Origin: an uncultured Clostridia bacterium
Lineage (GTDB): Bacteria > Bacillota > Clostridia > Christensenellales > Borkfalkiaceae
Length of the DNA stretch: 46,136 nt
Direction: 5' to 3'
NCBI GenBank assembly: GCA_944342055.1
Contig: CALVME010000095.1
Span: 1-46,136 of the forward strand
This document shows, piece by piece, positions 12,626 through 23,692 of the stretch (positions within the stretch are counted from its first letter, which is position 1; each line of letters opens with the position of its first letter). Made by a program: the position numbers and the translations under genes. Under the pieces are notes generated by a model, which worked only from the letters and a program-made list of their open reading frames with translations, was not told the DNA's origin and made no database searches.

Positions 12626-15613
12626 ATGAAAAAATTAGCAAAGATTTTGCTGGCATTGCTTATGGGCTCTTGTCTGCTTTGCGGTTTGGCAGGATGTAAG
12701 GATGACGAAACAACTCCGCCGCCTACAACGCAGAACCCGACGACTGAGCCTACCGAAGAACCCGGTCCCCATACGCATGCCTACGAAAAGACGGATGAGC
12801 AGGCCGCAACCTGTACGGAAGACGGCTTGATCACATATACCTGTTCCTGCGGCGACAGCTATACCGATGTCATTCCTGCCGCAGGGCATCAATTTACAGA
12901 GACTGTAGTTGAGGCGACGTGTACGGAGGCAGGTTATATTGAAAAGGTATGCTCTGTATGCGGAGAGACTGAGCGCGAAGAAATTTCTGCAAAAGGTCAC
13001 AGCTATACGGAGACGGTCGTTCTTCCCACTTGTACGGAAGAAGGTTATACCCTGCATACTTGTTCCGTTTGCGGCGATTCCTATAAGGATGATGTCGTAG
13101 AGGCGACGGGACATACGATCGTTGTGAAGCGCGGTCAGGCCGCTACCTGCGGTTCGCTCGGCTGGACGGACGAAAAGAGCTGTTCCGTTTGCGGCGAAAT
13201 CATTGAATACAGCTGGCCGATCGCGATGTTGCCGCATAACTTCACTTCGGCGCAGGTAACCGTGGTTCCTACGCTGACAGTAGAGGGCAGTGCGCTGCTC
13301 ATTTGCGCAAACGATGCATCGCATACCGAAGAGGTCGTACTTCCCGCAATCAATGAAGGCAATTACACGTTGACAAACGGCGAGTACACGATCGAAATCG
13401 AAGGAATCGATATTTCTTTTGCGGCGAGCGTGTCAACGTCAACGACGGACGAGCTCCTTGAAATTTTGGCTACCCCCGGAGCGACTGCGAAGCTGGAATC
13501 GAACATGACTTTGGATGCTGCGAATTTGAACGGTGTCCTTGCGCTTGCCGACGTCAAGGAGTATGCGATCGATCTGAACGGTCATGAGCTTACTATTTCG
13601 GACAGCATGAATACGGTTGTCGTTCAAAGCGGAAAGACGTTGGTCATGCAAAACGGTTCCATTGTCGCTGAAAATGCAGTTTCTACCAATGCAAACTTTA
13701 ACGTTGCGACGGGAGCGTCTCTCGTTCTGGACGGCGTAGAAATCAATTCGACGGGCAGCGTTTTGTTCCCTCAGGGCGACGCGGCGAGCGTTACGGTCAG
13801 AAACAGCACGATCAGAACAACGGGAGTCTATGCCATCGGTACGAATGCCGCGACCACGGATAATTACAATGTAGTGATCACTGTTGAGAATTCCGTTCTC
13901 GAAACTACGGCGGCAGACGGCGACGCGGCTGCAGTCTTGATCAATGTCGCAGGTACGCTGAATATGACGGACGTTGAAGTAGTGGCGCAGCGTCAGGGTA
14001 TCGTTGTTCGTGCGGGAACCGCAACGCTCAAAAATGTTACGGTTGATGCAACTCTTGAGTATCTTGATTGGGCAGACGATTTGTACAATCCCTCCAATTG
14101 GGGCAGCGGAAATGAGGTCGCATACGGCGCACTTGTCGTAGGCAATCCGACCGTTGGCGCCTATCTGGCAGATGCCATTGTAAACATCGAGGGCTGCAAC
14201 TTCACTTGCAATACGGCTGACCAAGAGGTGGCTTCTTTCACGGCGGCGCTCTATGCTTATAAGGGCACTTCGTATAAGACGGAAGTTACCGCGACCAACA
14301 CAACGTTTGACGGTTACATCGTAAATTATGGCAATACGGCTACGTTGAACGGCTTTGATGATGACACGGTTATCACTGCGTTGATCAAAACTTCGGTCGA
14401 TTGGGCAAACATCGATAAGTTTACGGCGACGCCGAATGAGGATTATTATTTCCTGCAGGTCGCGGATGTGATAGCTGAAACGATGCTTGCTAAATTCTGC
14501 GGTACCTATGACGGCAACGGATATAAGTTGACTCGCGATTACAACGAAGGCGAAACGGATTGCCTGATCAATGAAATCAACGGCGCAACCACCATTAAGA
14601 ATCTGGATTTCTATATGGCTGACGCGACTTCACTGATTGAGACGGCAGACTGGGGTACGGATTACGGCGTTACGTTTGAAAACGTCACGACCAATTCCCT
14701 TTCCGATGAAGTGCTTGCAGCGAATTCTACAAATTTCGGATTCTTTATCGTCAATGCTCTTTATACACCTGCCAACTGCTCCGTGCGCTATGTGTTCAAG
14801 GATTGTGTCAATAACGTAAATATTCAAAACGTAGGCACGTGCACGGCGGTATTTATAGGGTCCGGACCTTGCGCAAACGGCGAGCTGATCATCGATTATA
14901 TCAACTGCGTGAACAACGGAGCCATCAGCGGTACCAACTTCGTCGGCTATTTCTTCGGAAATCCTTCCTACATCGATTCAATGCGTCAGGAGGAGTATCC
15001 TAATTCCGCCATCAATGCGACGAATTGCGTGAACAACGGGTTAATTTCTTCTGTAAACGATACGGCTGTCGTCGCGGCAGCGCCGAATTTCTCTGATGAA
15101 GTTCCTGATTCTGTATTGACCGGTACCGGTTCTTTCCTCGCGGGCAATGCGATCAAGGATCTTACCTATACGATTCATCAGAACGGCACCTCCTTCGCGA
15201 TTGATACGAATGAGACGAAGTACACTTATAAGCTTGTGCTTTCTGTCAATGCAATTTATTGGACGAAAGACGGTTCCGCATGGTCGGATGAGCATACGGC
15301 AGATATTTCCGATAGAAATTTGAGCGAAGTTTCGAACGGAAGAAAGTATCTGATTTCGTTGCCGATCGATGCCTCTGCAAGCGGCGATCTTGGCAGCTTT
15401 GCGGCTTATGATGTAAGAACTGCGGTCAAAGAGGGCATCATTGCGGATACGAATGGCTTGACGTTCAATGCGGAGGGTTATGCGCTTGTCGTCAGCGGAA
15501 CGAATACCTACATGATTTTCAACCTGACTGAAGATTACTATGTCAACAGCGGCGTCAGCATTTTGCTCTATGCATATGAAGGAAATGCGCTCGTGGGAGT
15601 GAGAAACATTTAA
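12626..15613 (+). CDS. Large surface lipoprotein with Cys-rich repeats and a beta-helix-like domain
   Basis: 995 residues from ATG 12626, chosen because GGAGGTG lies 5-12 bases upstream; the ATG at 12608 precedes that site. A lipoprotein signal ends in LAGC (Cys24), followed by a Thr/Pro/Glu linker. Residues about 50-230 hold four repeats of about 35-40 residues with the pattern ATCTxxG-x(3)-(Y/K)xCxxCG-x(8-12)-GH, each offering Cys and His ligands. Residues about 270-560 show regular short strands with N-G-x-(L/I) and V-x-x-(S/T)-x-(I/V) turns, typical of a right-handed parallel beta-helix. Several N-C-V-N-N-G segments follow further on. It is anchored outside the membrane; ligand unknown. 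It stands alone between its own promoter and terminator. Confidence 0.8.
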   Translation: MKKLAKILLALLMGSCLLCGLAGCKDDETTPPPTTQNPTTEPTEEPGPHTHAYEKTDEQAATCTEDGLITYTCSCGDSYTDVIPAAGHQFTETVVEATCTEAGYIEKVCSVCGETEREEISAKGHSYTETVVLPTCTEEGYTLHTCSVCGDSYKDDVVEATGHTIVVKRGQAATCGSLGWTDEKSCSVCGEIIEYSWPIAMLPHNFTSAQVTVVPTLTVEGSALLICANDASHTEEVVLPAINEGNYTLTNGEYTIEIEGIDISFAASVSTSTTDELLEILATPGATAKLESNMTLDAANLNGVLALADVKEYAIDLNGHELTISDSMNTVVVQSGKTLVMQNGSIVAENAVSTNANFNVATGASLVLDGVEINSTGSVLFPQGDAASVTVRNSTIRTTGVYAIGTNAATTDNYNVVITVENSVLETTAADGDAAAVLINVAGTLNMTDVEVVAQRQGIVVRAGTATLKNVTVDATLEYLDWADDLYNPSNWGSGNEVAYGALVVGNPTVGAYLADAIVNIEGCNFTCNTADQEVASFTAALYAYKGTSYKTEVTATNTTFDGYIVNYGNTATLNGFDDDTVITALIKTSVDWANIDKFTATPNEDYYFLQVADVIAETMLAKFCGTYDGNGYKLTRDYNEGETDCLINEINGATTIKNLDFYMADATSLIETADWGTDYGVTFENVTTNSLSDEVLAANSTNFGFFIVNALYTPANCSVRYVFKDCVNNVNIQNVGTCTAVFIGSGPCANGELIIDYINCVNNGAISGTNFVGYFFGNPSYIDSMRQEEYPNSAINATNCVNNGLISSVNDTAVVAAAPNFSDEVPDSVLTGTGSFLAGNAIKDLTYTIHQNGTSFAIDTNETKYTYKLVLSVNAIYWTKDGSAWSDEHTADISDRNLSEVSNGRKYLISLPIDASASGDLGSFAAYDVRTAVKEGIIADTNGLTFNAEGYALVVSGTNTYMIFNLTEDYYVNSGVSILLYAYEGNALVGVRNI

Positions 15614-15633
15614 CAGAAAATTCATCTGACGGC

Positions 15634-15671
15634 GAGACCTCTTCGGATTTTTCCGAAGAGGTCTCTTTTTT
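15634..15671 (+). terminator. Terminator of the large lipoprotein gene
   Basis: A 14-bp perfect stem (GAGACCTCTTCGGA and complement), a TTTT loop and a T run. The DNA from here to the proC promoter (about 125 bases) shows nothing else. Confidence 0.9.
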
Positions 15672-15796
15672 GAAGGAGCGGAAACAGAAACCCTGTTTTT
15701 TGAGATAAAGCGAATCAGGTTTCGTGACTGCGCGAACTTCAAAAATGAAAGAATGTGTATGGGGCATGAAAAGTCACAACGCATCTTGAAAGAATA

Positions 15797-15825
15797 TTGA
15801 CTTTCTTGTTTTTTTTGGGTATAAT
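15797..15825 (+). promoter_or_regulatory. proC promoter, predicted leaderless
   Basis: TTGACT (15797-15802), 17-base spacer, TATAAT (15820-15825). The ATG is at 15832, 6 bases after the -10 box, so the predicted start point is the A of the start codon. Confidence 0.85.
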
Positions 15826-15831
15826 ACCCAT

Positions 15832-16635
15832 ATGAATACAAATTTCGGAAAAAAATATCGTCTCGGCCTGATCGGCAGCGGCGAAATGGCGCACGCCATC
15901 GTAGAGGGGGCGATCAAAGCGGGCGTAGTCGCGCCCGAACAGGTAATATGCAGCGCAAGACATGAGTCGTCGCTTGAAAAGATGCGGCTGCTCGGCACTG
16001 CAGTGACGCTGAACAACAAAGAAGCAGCAAATAGCGAATTTGTCTTGTTTTCCGTACGCCCGCAGGACTTTGCAGAGGCGGCAAAATCCGTGTTCGGACT
16101 TGTGAAGATTGCGATTTCCGTTATGGCGGGCATCCCTTCCGCAAAAATCAGCGAAATGCTCGGCGGATGCCGCGTAGCTCGTTGTATGCCGAATTTGCCT
16201 TGCCGGATCGGTTACGGTATGTCAGCCGTGGATGTCTCTGCGTTTTCAGAAGAGGAGGGGGCGTTTCTGCTGGCACTCTTTGGTGCCCGGGGAAAGGCAA
16301 TCGCCGTGCCTGAAGCCAAACTGCATGCAGTGACGGGCATTTCGGGAAGCGGCCCCGCTTACGTTTATCTTTTTATTCAGTGTCTTGCCGCGGCCGGAGT
16401 CGAACATGGCTTGACAGAGGAAGAGGCGCGGATCCTGGCGATACAGACTGTGATAGGCGGCGCAAAAATGGCAGAATCTTCCGATCTTCCGTTGGAGACG
16501 CTTGTAAATTCCGTATGCAGCAAGGGCGGAACGACCATTCAGGCTGTCGAATGCTTTCAAAGAGAGGGGCTTTCCGAAATCGTTTCCCATGCGGTTTCGG
16601 CTTGCGTAAAAAGATCTGAGGAGCTTGCGCAGTGA
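15832..16635 (+). CDS. proC: Pyrroline-5-carboxylate reductase
   Basis: 267 residues, full length for ProC. The N-terminal Rossmann motif LGLIGSGEMA (residues 11-20) binds NAD(P)H. Further family marks are ISVMAGIPSAKISEML, VARCMPNLPCRIGYGMS, the GISGSGPAYVYLFIQCLAAAGVEHGL block and the C-terminal VCSKGGTTIQAVECF. It makes L-proline from pyrroline-5-carboxylate in the cytoplasm. There is no SD before the ATG; the promoter sits directly against the start codon. The stop overlaps the GTG start of rnhA (GTGA), so the two genes are coupled. Confidence 0.95.
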   Translation: MNTNFGKKYRLGLIGSGEMAHAIVEGAIKAGVVAPEQVICSARHESSLEKMRLLGTAVTLNNKEAANSEFVLFSVRPQDFAEAAKSVFGLVKIAISVMAGIPSAKISEMLGGCRVARCMPNLPCRIGYGMSAVDVSAFSEEEGAFLLALFGARGKAIAVPEAKLHAVTGISGSGPAYVYLFIQCLAAAGVEHGLTEEEARILAIQTVIGGAKMAESSDLPLETLVNSVCSKGGTTIQAVECFQREGLSEIVSHAVSACVKRSEELAQ

Positions 16636-17069
16636 AACAGGTGGAACTTTATACGGACGGCGCATGTTCCGGCAATCCCGGCCCCGGCGGCTATGGAGCC
16701 ATCCTGATATTTAAGGGCATCGAAAAAGAGATTTCCGGCGCCTTTGCGGAAACGACAAACAACCGCATGGAAATTTATGCGGTCATCGCCGGACTTGAGT
16801 GCCTCAAAGAGCCTTGTGAGGTCACAATTTATTCGGATTCGGCTTACACTGTCAATGCGTTTTTGCAGGGCTGGCTGAAAAACTGGGTCGCTGCTTCCTG
16901 GGTGAAGAGCGACGGAAAGGCTGTGGCAAATGCAGATCTTTGGCAAAAGCTGTATGCATTGACGCAAAAGCACCGCGTCCGTTTCGTCAAAGTGAAAGGG
17001 CATGCCGACAACGAATACAACAATCGATGCGATGTTCTGGCAACGTCTGCCATCAAAAAATTATCTTAA
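16632..17069 (+). CDS. rnhA: Ribonuclease HI
   Basis: 145 residues starting at GTG, which overlaps the proC stop. The catalytic carboxylates Asp9 (LYTDGACSGNPG), Glu47 (NNRMEI), Asp69 (YSDSAY) and Asp134, plus His124 in VKGHADNE, are all present. It cleaves the RNA strand of RNA-DNA hybrids using Mg. The GCxxNP-type GACSGNPGPGG loop and a basic WLKNWV protrusion are typical of bacterial RNase HI. Confidence 0.95.
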   Translation: MKQVELYTDGACSGNPGPGGYGAILIFKGIEKEISGAFAETTNNRMEIYAVIAGLECLKEPCEVTIYSDSAYTVNAFLQGWLKNWVAASWVKSDGKAVANADLWQKLYALTQKHRVRFVKVKGHADNEYNNRCDVLATSAIKKLS

Positions 17070-17098
17070 AATATCGGGGAAAGAAGTATACTGTTACT

Positions 17099-18019
17099 AT
17101 GGGAAAAAACGGGAAGCTGGTACTGAACTTTATCGTAAGTTTTTGTCTTGCGCTCATCGGAGCGGTTTTTTCCGCATATTTTTTTGCAAGACAGGAATTT
17201 CGGGGACACATCGTGCTTCAGTGGTTGTTCCCAGCTCTCTATGCGATCGCGTGGGCTTTGTTTGCCTTCTTCTATTGCAAAGGATACGAAAAAACGTATA
17301 AACTTTTTTTAACGGCTTTTCTCCTCGCAGATCTGGCCGCCGCGCTCTTGTTTTTTTATCAGGTAAGCGGACTTCATCAAATCGTCTACGACAAGAAAAC
17401 TTTGCGCGAGTGGATTCAGTCAAAAGGGATCTGGGCGCCCATCGTCTTTATCATATTGCAGTTTCTGCAGACGGTCGTTCTGCCCATTCCGACAGTTATG
17501 ACGATCGCGGCGGGTGTCTTTTGCTTCGGCGCGTTCCGATGCGTTATATATAGCTATATCGGTTGCGTGACAGGCTCGATCGTTGCATTTCTCATCGGCA
17601 GAAAGCTCGGGTATGCGGCGGTTGCCTGGCTGTTGGGAAAAGAAACGCTCGACGAATGGCTCCGCAAAGTCAAACGAAAAGACATTTATCTTCTGACGGC
17701 AATGTTCCTTTTGCCATTTTTTCCGGACGACATTCTTTGCTTCGTCGCAGGGCTTTCCAGCATGAAATTCGGTTATTTTGTTGTCATGATATTGATATCG
17801 AGGCTGATCGCCATCACGACCACCGCATTTCCGCTGAATTTGATTCCGTTCGACACCTGGTGGGGCATTCTGATCTGGGTTGCGCTCTTTGCCGCAGTCA
17901 TCGGTTTCATGATTTTTCTTTACAAAAACTCAGACCGCATCCATGAATGGCTGAAACATCGCGTTTCCTCTCGCAAAAAGAAAAAGGTGGATGAAACTTC
18001 CAAAAAAGATGCGCTTTGA
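17099..18019 (+). CDS. VTT-domain (TVP38/TMEM64, DedA-like) membrane protein
   Basis: 306 residues with about eight membrane segments. The middle carries the VTT/SNARE-associated pattern: FLQTVVLPIPTVMTIAAGVFCFGAF, then IGCVTGSIVAFLIGRKLG, and LLPFFPDDILCFVAGLSSMKFGYF, where the paired re-entrant loops are expected. TVP38/TMEM64 and DedA proteins act in the cytoplasmic membrane and have been linked to lipid carrier or phospholipid flipping. An N-terminal block of three segments (residues 1-100) precedes the VTT region. The Lys-rich tail is cytosolic. ATG 17099 lies 6 bases after a TATACT box without an SD, so this may be another leaderless start. Confidence 0.85.
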   Translation: MGKNGKLVLNFIVSFCLALIGAVFSAYFFARQEFRGHIVLQWLFPALYAIAWALFAFFYCKGYEKTYKLFLTAFLLADLAAALLFFYQVSGLHQIVYDKKTLREWIQSKGIWAPIVFIILQFLQTVVLPIPTVMTIAAGVFCFGAFRCVIYSYIGCVTGSIVAFLIGRKLGYAAVAWLLGKETLDEWLRKVKRKDIYLLTAMFLLPFFPDDILCFVAGLSSMKFGYFVVMILISRLIAITTTAFPLNLIPFDTWWGILIWVALFAAVIGFMIFLYKNSDRIHEWLKHRVSSRKKKKVDETSKKDAL

Positions 18020-18043
18020 CCAAAAATATTTTTCCGTTTACTA

Positions 18044-18072
18044 TTGATTTGCGCTTTTTATCATGTTATAAT
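18044..18072 (+). promoter_or_regulatory. Promoter of the small lipoprotein gene
   Basis: TTGATT (18044-18049), 17-base spacer, TATAAT (18067-18072) preceded by TGT. Confidence 0.8.
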
Positions 18073-18135
18073 GATTTAGGAATGCGCTGAGATTGTTTTT
18101 TCTTAGCGACACGCTCATCAAAAAGGAGGATACTT

Positions 18136-18513
18136 ATGAAGAAAGTCAGAGCTGCGGTGATCGGATTGCTTTGTGTTTTGTGCGTGGCGATCTTAACGGG
18201 ATGTCAAACGGGGACTTATAAGTTCAGTTCCATGAAGGCCTCCGTCGGCGCGATATCGATCGAATATAAAGTCGGCGATGATTTCCTCGGAACGACGATC
18301 ACGGAAGATTTCTGCGTCATCGACATGAGACACGACGGTACCGTCTCTTATCAGATTTCCGATAACGCAAAATTGGACGGAACCTGGTCTAAGAGCGAGA
18401 CCGTAAAAAACGGTTACGATCTCAAATTCGGCAATTCTTCGCTCGCAGTCGTGATCAGCGGCGGAAAGCTTACGATGGAATGGAACGGTATGTCGTTGGT
18501 ACTGGAAAAGTAA
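18136..18513 (+). CDS. Small lipoprotein of unknown function
   Basis: 125 residues. The signal peptide ends in the lipobox LTGC (Cys at about 23). The mature part is about 100 residues of beta-rich sequence (DFCVIDMRHDGTVSYQ, LKFGNSSLAVVISGGKLTMEWNGMSLVLEK) resembling the small lipocalin-like or calycin-type lipoproteins of Clostridia, with no catalytic motif. AAAGGAGGA stands 8 bases before ATG. It is monocistronic, with its own promoter and terminator. Confidence 0.8.
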   Translation: MKKVRAAVIGLLCVLCVAILTGCQTGTYKFSSMKASVGAISIEYKVGDDFLGTTITEDFCVIDMRHDGTVSYQISDNAKLDGTWSKSETVKNGYDLKFGNSSLAVVISGGKLTMEWNGMSLVLEK

Positions 18514-18517
18514 GGTA

Positions 18518-18547
18518 AGAATCACCGTATCGACGGTGATTCTTTTT
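18518..18547 (+). terminator. Terminator of the small lipoprotein gene
   Basis: An 11-bp perfect stem AGAATCACCGT and complement with a 4-base loop, followed by five T residues. Confidence 0.9.
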
Positions 18548-18572
18548 GTGCCTATATTTTTAAAAAAATTGA

Positions 18573-21416
<2,844 letters not shown>

Positions 21417-21455
21417 GCTGCGCTGTTTAAATCTTCGGAAAAAAAGGTATATATT

Positions 21456-21473
21456 TAGATAAGGAGTTATCTA
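21456..21473. promoter_or_regulatory. Palindrome holding the ribosome binding site of the CobW gene
   Basis: A perfect 7-4-7 inverted repeat, TAGATAA-GGAG-TTATCTA, whose loop is the SD of the gene starting at 21476. It could be an operator in DNA or a weak RNA hairpin that displays the SD. Confidence 0.5.
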
Positions 21474-21475
21474 TT

Positions 21476-22627
21476 ATGACTAAGATTGATATTTTTTCCG
21501 GTTTTTTGGGTGCCGGTAAAACCACACTGATCAAAAAATTGATCGCAGAGGCATTTGTCGGACAGAAAGTAGTGTTGATCGAAAACGAATTCGGAGAGAT
21601 CGGCATCGACGGCGGATTTCTGCAGGAGGCGGGCATTCAGATCACCGAGATCAATTCCGGCTGTATCTGTTGTTCGCTTGTCGGAGATTTCTCCGCCGCG
21701 TTGAAAAAAGTAATGCAGGAGTATGCGCCCGACCGCATCGTCATCGAACCTTCCGGCGTGGGAAAACTTTCCGACGTTATTCGCGCCGTAGAGCGGGCGG
21801 AGCTGGAAAACGCAGTCATCAATTCGTTTACGACGGTTGTAGACGCAAAAAAATGCAAGATGTATCTGAAAAATTTCGGAGAATTCTTCGGAGATCAGAT
21901 CGATCATGCGGCTTGTATTGCGCTCAGCCACACCGATTTGGTGACGGAAGATAAACTTGCCGAGTGCGTGGAGCTCTTAAAAAAACACAATGCAAAATGC
22001 ACGATCATTACGACTGATTGGAAAAATCTGAGCGGTAAACAGATCATGGATGCCATGGAACACACGGATACGCTCGATCGGGAGTTGAAAGAACTTGAAA
22101 AAGAAATGCACCATCGTCACGGAGAAGAGTGCGATGACCCCGATTGCGCTTGTCATGAGCATCATCACGAGCATGAAGGCGAGTGCGGGTGTCATGAACA
22201 TCACCACGACCATGAAGGCGAGTGCGGGTGTCATGAACATCACCACGAGCACGAAGGCGAGTGCGGGCGTCATGAACATCACCACGACCATGAAGAGGAG
22301 TGCGGGTGCCATGAACATCACCACGAGCACGGACACCGTCACGATCACCACGCTGACGAAGTGTTTGTCAGCTTCGGCAGAGAGACGGCTAAGACTTTTA
22401 CAAAAGAAGCGCTCAAATCCATGCTGGATTCGCTGGAAGACGAGGAAAAGTATGGCGCGGTTCTGCGTGCAAAGGGCATTGTGAAGGGCGTCGACGGTTG
22501 GCTCCATTTTGACTATGTCCCCGGAGAATCTGACGTAAGAAGCGGCTGTGCGGACGTTACTGGAAAATTGTGCGTGATCGGCTGCAAGCTCAACGAACGG
22601 GCTCTGGAAGAATTATTCGGGCTTTGA
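21476..22627 (+). CDS. CobW/G3E-family GTPase with a His/Cys-rich repeat insert (metal chaperone type)
   Basis: 383 residues. The G3E GTPase domain has Walker A GFLGAGKTT (9-17), the metal-binding CxCC motif CICC (63-66), ENEFGEIGIDGG, EPSGVGKLSDV, and SHTD in place of the NKxD guanine motif. From about residue 209 an insert of about 80 residues consists of 13-residue repeats CHEHHHxHEGECG (about five copies), a large metal sponge. The C-terminal CobW_C-like domain follows (VLRAKGIVKG...WLHFDYVPG). This group delivers Zn, Co or Ni to client proteins, and His stretches are common. The next CobW-like gene starts 3 bases after the stop. Confidence 0.88.
   Translation: MTKIDIFSGFLGAGKTTLIKKLIAEAFVGQKVVLIENEFGEIGIDGGFLQEAGIQITEINSGCICCSLVGDFSAALKKVMQEYAPDRIVIEPSGVGKLSDVIRAVERAELENAVINSFTTVVDAKKCKMYLKNFGEFFGDQIDHAACIALSHTDLVTEDKLAECVELLKKHNAKCTIITTDWKNLSGKQIMDAMEHTDTLDRELKELEKEMHHRHGEECDDPDCACHEHHHEHEGECGCHEHHHDHEGECGCHEHHHEHEGECGRHEHHHDHEEECGCHEHHHEHGHRHDHHADEVFVSFGRETAKTFTKEALKSMLDSLEDEEKYGAVLRAKGIVKGVDGWLHFDYVPGESDVRSGCADVTGKLCVIGCKLNERALEELFGL
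22151..22345 (+). repeat. Tandem 39-bp repeats encoding Cys/His-rich units
   Basis: About five in-frame copies of a 39-bp unit, each encoding 13 residues of the CHEHHHxHEGECG type. Copies differ by a few bases, and the last is altered (EHGHRHDHH). The unit can expand or contract without breaking the frame. Confidence 0.9.
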
Positions 22628-22630
22628 CGC

Positions 22631-23581
22631 ATGAACAGAGTCATAGAGACGCCCGTCTATCTCTTTTTGGGCTTTTTGGAATCGGGAAAAACAAAATTTA
22701 TTCAGGAAACGTTGGAAGACAAACGCTTCGACTCCGGCGAAAAGACGTTGGTCTTGATCTGTGAGGAGGGGGAAGAGGAGTACGACCCTGCCCGCTTCAA
22801 GGTCAAAAACGTGACGCTTCGCGCCATTGAAAAGGATGCGCTCTCCACGCCGTTTTTGGAAAAAATACAGCGGGAAACGGGTGCGGAACGGGTCATTGTC
22901 GAATACAACGGCATGTGGCTCGTCGACGATTTCTTTCAGGCGATGCCGGAAGGCTGGATGGTCAATCAGATCATGACGTTCTTCGAGGCGTCCTCGTTTC
23001 TGAATTACAATGCCAACATGCGCCAGCTTGTCTACGATAAGCTTCAATACACCGAACTGGTCGTATTCAATCGTTTTCGCGAAGAAATCGATAAAATGGC
23101 GCTTCATAAAATTGTCCGAGCTGCGACGCGTCGGGCTCAGATCGTATATGAATACAACATCGATCGGGCGGAGTATGACGACATCGTCGATCCGCTTCCG
23201 TTCGATCTGAATGCGCCGGTGGTGAAGATCGAAGATCGGGATTTTGCGCTTTTCTATCAGGATTTTGTGGAAGAGACAAAAAAATACATCGGCAAAACGC
23301 TTTCGTTCCGCGGCATGGTTGCCTGGGACAAGCGCCTGCCGAGAACAAGTTTCGTGCTGGGAAGGCATGTGATGACCTGTTGCGAAGCAGACATTGCATA
23401 TCGCGGCATTGCGGTAGATTTTGACGGATCTCTCACGCTGGCGACCAGGGAGTGGGTGGAGGTGACCGGCAAAGTGACAATCGCATACTCTGCCGCATAT
23501 AAGAAAAAGGGACCCGTGATCAAGGCTTCCGAAGTGACGCGCTGCGATCCTCCCGAACAACCTCTGGCAACATTCTATTGA
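22631..23581 (+). CDS. Fusion of a CobW-like P-loop domain and a DUF1980/TIGR03943-like domain
   Basis: 316 residues. The N-terminus (about 1-190) starts VYLFLGFLESGKTKFIQETL with Walker A at 14-21, as in CobW/G3E proteins, but lacks the CxCC motif and reads VEYNGMW where G3E has EPSG. The C-terminus (about 200-316) has YQDFVEETKKYIGKTLSFRGMV, then GRHVMTCCEADIAYRG and WVEVTGKV, the pattern of the YcgQ-type DUF1980 domain (Phe-Arg-Gly and a vMTCCxAD motif). YcgQ partners the permease YcgR in other Bacillota; no permease is near here. It is in an operon with the His-rich CobW. A metal-related role is inferred; specific chemistry unknown. Confidence 0.75.
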   Translation: MNRVIETPVYLFLGFLESGKTKFIQETLEDKRFDSGEKTLVLICEEGEEEYDPARFKVKNVTLRAIEKDALSTPFLEKIQRETGAERVIVEYNGMWLVDDFFQAMPEGWMVNQIMTFFEASSFLNYNANMRQLVYDKLQYTELVVFNRFREEIDKMALHKIVRAATRRAQIVYEYNIDRAEYDDIVDPLPFDLNAPVVKIEDRDFALFYQDFVEETKKYIGKTLSFRGMVAWDKRLPRTSFVLGRHVMTCCEADIAYRGIAVDFDGSLTLATREWVEVTGKVTIAYSAAYKKKGPVIKASEVTRCDPPEQPLATFY

Positions 23582-23596
23582 TCGACAATGCAGAAG

Positions 23597-23621
23597 ACGG
23601 CGAATCCTTTCGCCGTTTTTT
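23597..23621 (+). terminator. Terminator of the CobW pair
   Basis: An 8-bp stem ACGGCGAA/TTCGCCGT with a 4-base loop and a run of six T residues. Confidence 0.85.
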
Positions 23622-23631
23622 GATTTCAAAA

Positions 23632-23660
23632 TTGACAATCGCAGGACGATGTGATATACT
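23632..23660 (+). promoter_or_regulatory. Promoter of the Rx4H/CBS-cca operon
   Basis: TTGACA (23632-23637), 17-base spacer, TATACT (23655-23660). Confidence 0.85.
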
Positions 23661-23692
23661 GAAGACAGTTCATTCGTTGAGAGGGGAAAATT

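Noticed and set aside
15700..15780. Possible 14-codon leader peptide before proC
   Set aside because: It has no SD, no promoter upstream of it and no attenuator-like hairpin; the proC promoter lies downstream of it.
22151..22345. Short regular repeats that might suggest a CRISPR array
   Set aside because: Units are contiguous 39-bp in-frame codons without spacers and lie inside a CobW GTPase gene.
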